The position numbers and the translations under genes were made by a program. The notes beneath the pieces are model-generated. The model was not told the origin of the DNA. It made no database searches and saw only the letters and a program-made list of their open reading frames with translations. From positions 1 through 5,178 of the forward strand of contig JAODAY010000289.1 in the NCBI GenBank assembly GCA_025463665.1: a DNA stretch of 5,178 nucleotides. The letters are read 5' to 3'. This DNA comes from Microbacteriaceae bacterium (lineage in GTDB: Bacteria > Actinomycetota > Actinomycetes > Actinomycetales > Microbacteriaceae). Positions 1-4,399 of the stretch are shown here, one piece after another (positions within the stretch are counted from its first letter, which is position 1; every line of letters begins with the position of its first letter).

Positions 1-173
1 CCGCCGGGAAGCGTGAGATTCAGCGGATTCTGGTAGTCGGGCGCTTCGGTGCGCCTGCGCTGGTCGCTCGGCGCCTCCTCGGCGGACGCCGCTATGGGCA
101 CGGCGACGACACCTCCGCCGAGCACGCTCGCGGTCAGGAGTGCGACGGCGATTGAGAACCCGCGTTTCTTCAC
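1..173 (-). CDS. Secreted protein, N-terminal fragment (possibly a glycoside hydrolase, GH43-like)
   Basis: The first 57 codons of a gene that runs off the left edge. The GTG start at 173-171 has a GGAGG ribosome binding site six bases upstream. The protein starts MKKRGFSIAVALL and has a classic Sec signal peptide: basic residues 2-4, a hydrophobic core at about 6-28, and an AASA|EE-type cleavage site after residue 31. There is no lipobox cysteine, so it is probably not a lipoprotein or a typical Gram-positive solute-binding protein. After a short charged linker, the mature part begins DYQNPLNLTLPGG. That opening resembles the start of secreted GH43-type hydrolases as I remember them, but the catalytic domain lies outside the window, so the family is a weak guess. 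It lies 116 bases downstream of murQ on the same strand and seems to have its own promoter, so co-regulation with murQ is possible but not shown. That a real secreted protein starts here is fairly secure. Confidence 0.75.
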   Translation of the reverse strand, partial: MKKRGFSIAVALLTASVLGGGVVAVPIAASAEEAPSDQRRRTEAPDYQNPLNLTLPG

Positions 174-197
174 GGCAAACCTCCACAACGTTGGGGA

Positions 198-234
198 TGC
201 CTCGACGGTACGCCCGCCCGGCGACGGGAGGCAA
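198..234 (-). promoter_or_regulatory. Putative promoter of the secreted-protein gene
   Basis: On the minus strand, TTGCCT (234-229; 4 of 6 match to TTGACA) is followed after 18 bases by TACCGT (210-205; fits TAnnnT). A start of transcription near 198 would give a leader of about 25 bases containing the GGAGG site. The 14 bases TACCGTCGAGGCAT recur upstream of the GerW-like gene, which strengthens the call. Predicted from sequence only. Confidence 0.4.
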
Positions 235-289
235 CAGGTGTGCCGCTCGAAGACGGGGGCTTGCGGGTGCGTTGGTGAAGCCGCGCTAC

Positions 290-1249
290 CTAAACGGCGG
301 GTGCGGCGGCCGCGTTCGCGATCGCTATCCGAAGGATTCCCCGCGCCCGGTCGAGTTCGGCGACGGCGGTCTGGTGCGGCACTCCGGTCGTCACCATGAG
401 GATGGCCTCCTTCACCGAGCCGTGCGCCGCGAGGAGCGTCGCACGCGCCGTCGCGGCGTCGGCGCCCGTGGCGGCCATGACCGTGCGTTCGCTGCGCACC
501 GCCAGTTTCTCGTTGGTCGCCCGCAGGTCGACCATCACGCCGTTGTAGGTCTTGCCGAGCCGGATCATGCTGAGGGTGCTCAGCATGTTGAGCACCAGCT
601 TCTGGGCCGTGCCCGACTTGAGCCGCGTCGAGCCGCTCACGAACTCGGCGCCCACGACAACGTCGATCGCGATGTCGGCGAGGCCGGCGATCGGAGAGGA
701 GCCATTGGACGCGATCGAGACGGTGAGGGCGCCGGCCTCGCGGGCGAACCGCATTCCGCCGATGACGTATGGCGTGCGCCCGGAGGCGGAGACGCCCACG
801 ACGGTGTCGTGCCCGGTGAGCCCGAGGTCGCGCAGGCTGCTCGCCGCGGCATCCGTGTCGTCTTCGGCGTTCTCCACTGCGGTCAGAATGGCCGGGTGCC
901 CGCCGGCGATGAGCCCGACGACCATGCCCGGGTCGGTGCCGAAGGTCGGCGGGCATTCGCTCGCGTCGAGGATGCCGAGCCGACCGGACGTTCCCGCACC
1001 GACATAGATCAGTCGGCCGCCGCGCCGGAATCGCTCGACGATGGCGTCGACGGCCTCGGCGATGCGCGGTGCCTGGCCCGCCACGACCCCGGCGACGATG
1101 GCGTCTTCTCGGTTCATCTCTTCGACGAGTCGCAGGGTGTCGAGAGTGTCGAGGTCGGGCCGATCGGCGTTGGCGCTCTCCGTGGTCATCGCGGCGAGCT
1201 CCGATCGCAGTCGTTCACGGTCATCGTCGGCCCGAGCTGGTTCATGCAC
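290..1249 (-). CDS. murQ: N-acetylmuramic acid 6-phosphate etherase MurQ
   Basis: MurQ is a cytoplasmic SIS-domain lyase that cleaves the D-lactyl ether of MurNAc-6-phosphate to GlcNAc-6-phosphate and D-lactate, in cell-wall recycling or scavenging of muropeptides. At 319 residues it has the usual length (E. coli 298). Family signatures are intact: GAGTSGRLGILDASECPP at about 84-101, whose E98 aligns with E. coli catalytic E83; AVENAED, whose E129 aligns with the second catalytic glutamate E114; SASGRTPYV at 154-162; GTAQKLVLNMLST at 213-225; and ATNEKL at 244-249. The GTG start at 1249 overlaps the kinase stop by 8 bases (GTGCATGA), suggesting translational coupling. It is preferred because RLRSELAAMTTE matches the N-terminal extension known from actinobacterial MurQ. 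An internal ATG at 1189 with GGAG nine bases before it would give 299 residues and cannot be excluded. The stop is TAG at 292-290. Family identity is secure; the physiological source of its substrate is inference. Confidence 0.95.
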   Translation of the reverse strand: MHEPARADDDRERLRSELAAMTTESANADRPDLDTLDTLRLVEEMNREDAIVAGVVAGQAPRIAEAVDAIVERFRRGGRLIYVGAGTSGRLGILDASECPPTFGTDPGMVVGLIAGGHPAILTAVENAEDDTDAAASSLRDLGLTGHDTVVGVSASGRTPYVIGGMRFAREAGALTVSIASNGSSPIAGLADIAIDVVVGAEFVSGSTRLKSGTAQKLVLNMLSTLSMIRLGKTYNGVMVDLRATNEKLAVRSERTVMAATGADAATARATLLAAHGSVKEAILMVTTGVPHQTAVAELDRARGILRIAIANAAAAPAV

Positions 1250-2150
1250 GGTGGATGTGCCTCTCGTGGGGGAGATCGGTGCGGACGGCGATGAGTCGTG
1301 CCCCGGCGAGGGCGTCGCCGTCGGGCTCCACCACGTCGAGGCCGACGGAGCCGAGGTGTGCGGTCAGGCGGGCTGCGAACCACGGATGCCGCGTGAGTCC
1401 GCCGAGCGTCGAGACCCGAGCGGCGTCGGTGACGGCTGCCGTTGCCGTGGCGCCGAGCAGCGAGATGGCGGCGTCGACGATGCCCAAGGCGCGGGCGTTG
1501 CCCGCCTCGGCCTCATCGAGCACGTGGGGGGCGAAGCGGGCGAGTCGGCCGGCTGGGTTGTCACCGGCGGCCACCCAGCGCACCGGGTCGAGCCCGCCGG
1601 TCATCTCGTCGAGCCGTCGGGCGAGCGCGTCGGCGTCCGGCCGCGCGGCGGCGAAGAGCACGGCCCTGAAGCCCTCCCGTCCGATCCAGGAGCCGCTCCC
1701 GAGGTCGCCGATGTCAGGGCCCCAGCCGTCGATGCGACGCAGCTCGCCCTCCTGTGAGAGTCCCGCGGCGACGGCACCGGTGCCCGCGACGAGGGCGACC
1801 CCGACCCCGCCGGCGAAGGCGCCCGCGTGTGCGGTGATGATGTCGGAGGTCGCGGCGGTGCCGAAGCCGTATTCGTTGCGCACGGCGCGCGCGACGTGCC
1901 GGGCGGCCTCCGGATCGGTGAGGGTTCCCGCGGCGCCGACGCCGCACGCCGTCACCGTGGCGAGGAGGGCCTCGGGCAGGAGCGCGATCGTCTCGATCAC
2001 CCGCACCGCCGACGCCCGGCCGCCGTCGCCGAGGGCGGCGACGCCCCCCAACGTCGCGCTGTGTTCCCGGCCGTGGGGCAGGGAGACGACGGCGCGGCTC
2101 GAGCTCTTCCCGAGGTCGACGCTCACCACGACGGGGGTGGCGGTCATCAT
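1242..2150 (-). CDS. BadF/BadG/BcrA/BcrD-family sugar kinase, likely N-acetylglucosamine/N-acetylmuramic acid kinase (MurK-like)
   Basis: A 302-residue ASKHA-fold ATP-dependent kinase. Visible motifs in order: phosphate-1 VDLGKSSSRAVV at 11-22; NEYGFGTAATSDIITAHAGA at 92-111 with D103 as candidate catalytic base; phosphate-2 LVAGTGAVAAG at 120-130; the sugar-site loop GWGPDIGDLGSGSWIGREG at 142-160, typical of GlcNAc-kinase-like members; and the adenosine motif TLGGLTRHPWF at 248-258. Its 3' end overlaps murQ, so the pair is almost certainly one operon. In Clostridium acetobutylicum a BadF-family kinase, MurK, is encoded with murQ and phosphorylates MurNAc and GlcNAc; by analogy this enzyme would feed MurQ with MurNAc-6-phosphate. 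The substrate is therefore inferred from context, and a GlcNAc- or glucosamine-specific kinase is the main alternative. The start is ATG at 2150 (a second ATG follows at 2147); AGGA lies ten bases upstream of the first. The phosphate-1 loop reads DLGKSSSR rather than the commoner DGGGTKT-like form. Confidence 0.85.
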   Translation of the reverse strand: MMTATPVVVSVDLGKSSSRAVVSLPHGREHSATLGGVAALGDGGRASAVRVIETIALLPEALLATVTACGVGAAGTLTDPEAARHVARAVRNEYGFGTAATSDIITAHAGAFAGGVGVALVAGTGAVAAGLSQEGELRRIDGWGPDIGDLGSGSWIGREGFRAVLFAAARPDADALARRLDEMTGGLDPVRWVAAGDNPAGRLARFAPHVLDEAEAGNARALGIVDAAISLLGATATAAVTDAARVSTLGGLTRHPWFAARLTAHLGSVGLDVVEPDGDALAGARLIAVRTDLPHERHIHRA

Positions 2151-2209
2151 CTCAGGATCATCCTCACGGTGGGGGTCTCGCTCGGCGACGGCGAGCCCGC
2201 CGTGCTGCG

Positions 2210-2255
2210 TGAAAATCTACTACATCATCGACAAGATTCAGGCAGGTGGTTTTCA
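2210..2255. promoter_or_regulatory. Putative operator/promoter region between the divergent kinase and regulator genes
   Basis: This is an AT-rich island in GC-rich DNA. TGAAAATCTAC (2210-2220) faces GTGGTTTTCA (2246-2255), giving TGAAAA/TTTTCA inverted arms, and AAGATTCA (2233-2240) supplies a third TGAA-type half-site on the minus strand. AATCT (2214-2218) and AGATT (2234-2238) are also inverted. The left arm overlaps a possible minus-strand -10 (TAGATT, 2219-2214). The right arm overlaps a possible plus-strand -35 (TTTTCA, 2250-2255), with CATACT (2274-2279) 18 bases on as a weak -10. A protein bound here could control both directions. The regulator at 2335 is the natural candidate, as RpiR-family proteins bind inverted repeats near their own genes. 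No binding consensus for this protein is known to me. Confidence 0.4.
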
Positions 2256-2291
2256 TGGCTGCGCCCGGTGCAGCATACTGAGGCGTCCCCA

Positions 2292-2323
2292 CGCCGATTC
2301 GCCCATCGGCGGCACGAGCCGAT
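2292..2323 (+). repeat. Competing inverted repeats in the regulator leader (GCCGAT / ATCGGC / GCCGAT)
   Basis: CGCCGAT at 2292-2298 and ATCGGCG at 2305-2311 form a perfect 7-base-pair inverted repeat with a 6-base loop. A second copy of GCCGAT at 2318-2323 can pair with the same ATCGGC (2305-2310) across a 7-base loop. The two hairpins are mutually exclusive, and the second ends three bases before the GAGG ribosome binding site (2327-2330). It may be an operator made of three spaced half-sites, or a structured mRNA leader affecting translation. The repeat is directly visible; function is unknown. Confidence 0.5.
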
Positions 2324-2334
2324 CACGAGGCACC

Positions 2335-3195
2335 ATGAGCATCCAGACGACGATCGAGGCAGTCCTGCCGACGCTGTCACCCTCGGCGAGGCGAATCGGC
2401 GTCATGATCAGCAGCGACCCCTCGGTCGTGCTCAAACTGACCATCAGCGAACTGGCGAAACGCTGCGAAACCTCGGAGGCCTCGGTGGTGCGGTTCTGTC
2501 GAGCGATACGCCTGACCGGATACGCCCAGCTCCGAATCGGTCTCGCGAGCGAACTCGGTCGGGAGGTGGCCCGGTTCGGCGACTCGCTCACCTACGGCAC
2601 CGACATCCTGGCGACCGACACGCTGCGGGAACTGGCGGTCAAGGTCTCCTCGCTCGAGATGCTCGCCATCCACGACACCATCGACCAGCTCGACTTCGTC
2701 GCGGTGGCGCAGGTCATCGATGCGCTCGACGCGGCAGATCGAACAGTGCTCTTCGGGGTGGGCGCGAGCCATTTCGTCGCAGAAGACCTCCAGCACAAGT
2801 TGTTTCGCATCGGTCGGAACGCCTTCGTCCTGGTCGATGCGCACGAAGCCAGGGCCGCGGCGGTGCTCCTCACCGGGCGTTCGGTCGCTGTCGGCTTCTC
2901 GCACTCCGGTGAGACAACCGAGACGACTGACTTTCTGGGTGCAGCGCGTTCCGCGGGCGCGCTCACCGTGGCCGTCACGAGCGCCGCGGGCTCGGCGATC
3001 GCGAGAGCGGCCGACGTGGTGCTGCTCACCGAGGTGCGCGAGACCCCGTTTCGGGCGGGGGCGATGGTGAGTCGCATGGCCCAGCTCGCGGTCGTCGACT
3101 GCGTGTTCGCGGGAGTCGCACAGCGGCGGTTCGACGACACCGTCGACGCGCTCAAGCGCACGAGGGATGCGACGCGTGGGGCTTCCGGCGGGTAG
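2335..3195 (+). CDS. RpiR/MurR-family transcriptional regulator (HTH-SIS)
   Basis: A 286-residue DNA-binding regulator with a phosphosugar-sensing domain, the usual length for the family. The N-terminal HTH_6 domain spans about 1-77; TISELAKRCETSEASVVRFC at 36-55 is the helix-turn-helix, followed by the typical GYAQLRIGLASEL. The C-terminal SIS domain spans about 125-260, with GVGASHFVAEDLQHKLFRIG at 141-160 and the sugar-phosphate loop FSHSGETTET at 188-197. E. coli MurR, of the same architecture, represses murQ and is relieved by MurNAc-6-phosphate. Its divergent placement 184 bases from the kinase-murQ pair suggests the same ligand here, though GlcNAc-6-phosphate or glucosamine-6-phosphate are possible. 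The start is ATG at 2335, with GAGG four bases upstream. Upstream in-frame codons exist but lie in the intergenic DNA and the antisense of the kinase, and look non-coding. Whether it represses or activates cannot be read from sequence. Confidence 0.92.
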   Translation: MSIQTTIEAVLPTLSPSARRIGVMISSDPSVVLKLTISELAKRCETSEASVVRFCRAIRLTGYAQLRIGLASELGREVARFGDSLTYGTDILATDTLRELAVKVSSLEMLAIHDTIDQLDFVAVAQVIDALDAADRTVLFGVGASHFVAEDLQHKLFRIGRNAFVLVDAHEARAAAVLLTGRSVAVGFSHSGETTETTDFLGAARSAGALTVAVTSAAGSAIARAADVVLLTEVRETPFRAGAMVSRMAQLAVVDCVFAGVAQRRFDDTVDALKRTRDATRGASGG

Positions 3196-3241
3196 CTGCG
3201 CCCGCTCGGCCGAAATTGCCAGAGCCGACACCGCCGGCACC

Positions 3242-3278
3242 CTGTCGCCGGGCCACCCGTGGCGATACCGTCGAGGCA
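3242..3278 (+). promoter_or_regulatory. Putative leaderless promoter of the GerW-like gene
   Basis: TACCGT (3266-3271) fits the TAnnnT -10 pattern and lies six bases before the ATG. This is the spacing expected when transcription starts at the A of the start codon. CTGTCG (3242-3247; a weak 3 of 6 match to TTGACA) is 18 bases upstream of it. The only Shine-Dalgarno-like GAGG ends one base before the ATG, too close to be used, which supports leaderless translation, common in actinobacteria. Confidence 0.4.
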
Positions 3279-3619
3279 TGGCAAACATAGTGGAGAGCAT
3301 CGCCCAGTCGGTCAGCTCGTTGGGCGTCAAGGCAAGTTACGGTGACCCGGTCACGGTGGGCGGCGTCGAGATCATTCCCGTCGCGCTCGTTTGGTACGGC
3401 TACGGGGGAGGCTTCGACCACGACCATGACCACGACACCGACGGCGGCGGGGGAGGCGGGGGCGGAGGCGTGAGTATCCCGGTCGGCGCCTACGTGCCCG
3501 GCCTCGACGGCGTGCGGTTCGCCCCGAACCCCGTGGCGCTTATCGGCGTATGCGTTCCGCTGGCCGTCGCGGCGAGCTGGGCGATCGTCGGTACCGCCAT
3601 TCTCGGGCGCAGGCGATAG
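3278..3619 (+). CDS. GerW/YtfJ-family-like small membrane-anchored protein with His-Asp and poly-Gly segments
   Basis: A 113-residue protein. Residues 1-45 (MANIVESIAQ, then YGDPVTVGGVEIIPVALV at 21-38 and GYGGG) resemble the core of the GerW/YtfJ spore-protein family, whose members have a 'GDP... VIIPV ... GFGGG' pattern followed by a Gly-rich turn and a 'GVSI-PVA' strand; here that strand is GVSIPVGAYV at 64-73. Inserted between these is DHDHDHD at 47-53, then nine glycines at 56-64. Residues 86-109 form one hydrophobic helix ending in RRR, so the protein is probably anchored by its C terminus with the basic tail inside. The family is named from Bacillus spores but also occurs in non-sporulating actinobacteria, where its role is unknown. 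The His-Asp run might bind a divalent metal; that is speculation. The start ATG at 3278 is chosen over in-frame codons further upstream, which overlap the regulator gene. It stands alone between the regulator (82-base gap) and a convergent dehydrogenase. Confidence 0.8.
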   Translation: MANIVESIAQSVSSLGVKASYGDPVTVGGVEIIPVALVWYGYGGGFDHDHDHDTDGGGGGGGGGVSIPVGAYVPGLDGVRFAPNPVALIGVCVPLAVAASWAIVGTAILGRRR

Positions 3620-3630
3620 TTCGTCGCGCG

Positions 3631-3645
3631 CGCGGGAATGCCGCG
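3631..3645. terminator. Weak candidate hairpin between convergent genes
   Basis: CGCGG (3631-3635) and CCGCG (3641-3645) form a 5-base-pair GC stem with a 5-base loop in the 27-base gap between the GerW-like stop and the dehydrogenase stop. Its position suits a bidirectional terminator, but the stem is short and there is no T run on either strand. Confidence 0.2.
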
Positions 3646-3646
3646 A

Positions 3647-4399
3647 TCAGTCTCGCCCGACTCCCGACGCGGAGAAGCGGTCGACCACGGCCGGGAATGC
3701 CTTGGCGAACGCGACGGCGACTCTGTAGCGCGCGGGAACGATCAGCCGGCGCCGGGGGTGCTCGATGGCGCGCTCGACGGCCGACGCCACGATGCCGGGT
3801 TGCGGCATCCGCCCTCGTCGCGAGGCCGTCATCTCTGTGGCGATGAACCCGGGTTCGATAAGCGAGACGCGGATGCCGCTGCCGACCACTTCGCGTCGCA
3901 CGGAGTCGGTCAACCCCCGAAGGCCGAATTTCGTTGCAGAGTAGGCCGCGTTGACGCCGATCTCGCCCGCCACCGACCCGATGTTCACGATCGCGCCGCT
4001 CTTCGCCGCGCGCATGACCGGGATCACGGCACGCATGAGCCGCGCCGGGGCGAGAAGGTTCACGTCGAGCATCTGAACGAGTCGCTCGTCGTCGAGGTCG
4101 ATCGAGCTGTCGTCGCCGATTCCCGCGACGTTAATGAGCGCATCCACCCGGCCGGTGCGTTCGAGCGTGGTCGCTACGATCCGCTCCGTATCGGCGAGAG
4201 TTCCGACATCCGCGACGATCGCGAAGGCGCGGCCGCCACGGTCCTCGATCCGCTGCCGCACCGCATCGAGTTCGGGTTCGCGACGAGCGGCGAGTGCGAC
4301 GGTCCACCCGCTCGCGGCGAGTTTCAGCGCCGTTGCCCGACCGATGCCGCTCGATGCGCCGGTGACGATGGCGACGCGGTCGCCCGCCTGGGCCGTCAC
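3647..4399 (-). CDS. Short-chain dehydrogenase/reductase (classical SDR)
   Basis: A 250-residue NAD(P)(H)-dependent oxidoreductase with a single Rossmann fold. The nucleotide-binding motif TGASSGIG is at 13-20. AARRE at 37-41 has arginines after the second strand, which favours NADP(H). The NVAG motif at 90-93 replaces the usual NNAG. The catalytic tetrad is complete: N114 (in DVNLL), S142 (in IGSVAG), Y153 and K157 (YSATK). PGFIATEM at 183-190 is the usual segment after the active site. The substrate cannot be deduced. The GTG start at 4399 overlaps the stop of the thiamine-diphosphate enzyme gene in a GTGA arrangement, so the two are co-transcribed and probably translationally coupled. The same reading frame stays open far upstream across that enzyme's gene, but that part has no domain features and is not coding. 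The gene ends 27 bases from the convergent GerW-like gene. Confidence 0.93.
   Translation of the reverse strand: MTAQAGDRVAIVTGASSGIGRATALKLAASGWTVALAARREPELDAVRQRIEDRGGRAFAIVADVGTLADTERIVATTLERTGRVDALINVAGIGDDSSIDLDDERLVQMLDVNLLAPARLMRAVIPVMRAAKSGAIVNIGSVAGEIGVNAAYSATKFGLRGLTDSVRREVVGSGIRVSLIEPGFIATEMTASRRGRMPQPGIVASAVERAIEHPRRRLIVPARYRVAVAFAKAFPAVVDRFSASGVGRD

Noticed and set aside
140..1294. Long plus-strand open frame (384 codons) opposite murQ
   Set aside because: It is the antisense shadow of murQ in GC-rich DNA. Its translation is low-complexity and Arg/Gly/Asp-rich without domain motifs, while the minus strand encodes an intact MurQ.
1069..2334. Upstream in-frame extension of the regulator gene across the kinase gene
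   Set aside because: The frame is open by GC bias only; the sequence is Ser/Arg/Ala-rich with no homology pattern. The ATG at 2335 has a ribosome binding site and gives the normal family length.
3234..3251. CCGGC/GCCGG hairpin after the regulator stop as a terminator
   Set aside because: It has only five base pairs with an 8-base loop and no T run, and overlaps the likely -35 of the next gene. Such short GC repeats are expected by chance here.
2377..3330. Minus-strand open frame (317 codons) opposite the regulator
   Set aside because: It lies antisense to a convincing HTH-SIS regulator, and its translation has no recognisable domain and an atypical composition rich in Arg, His, Asp and Glu.
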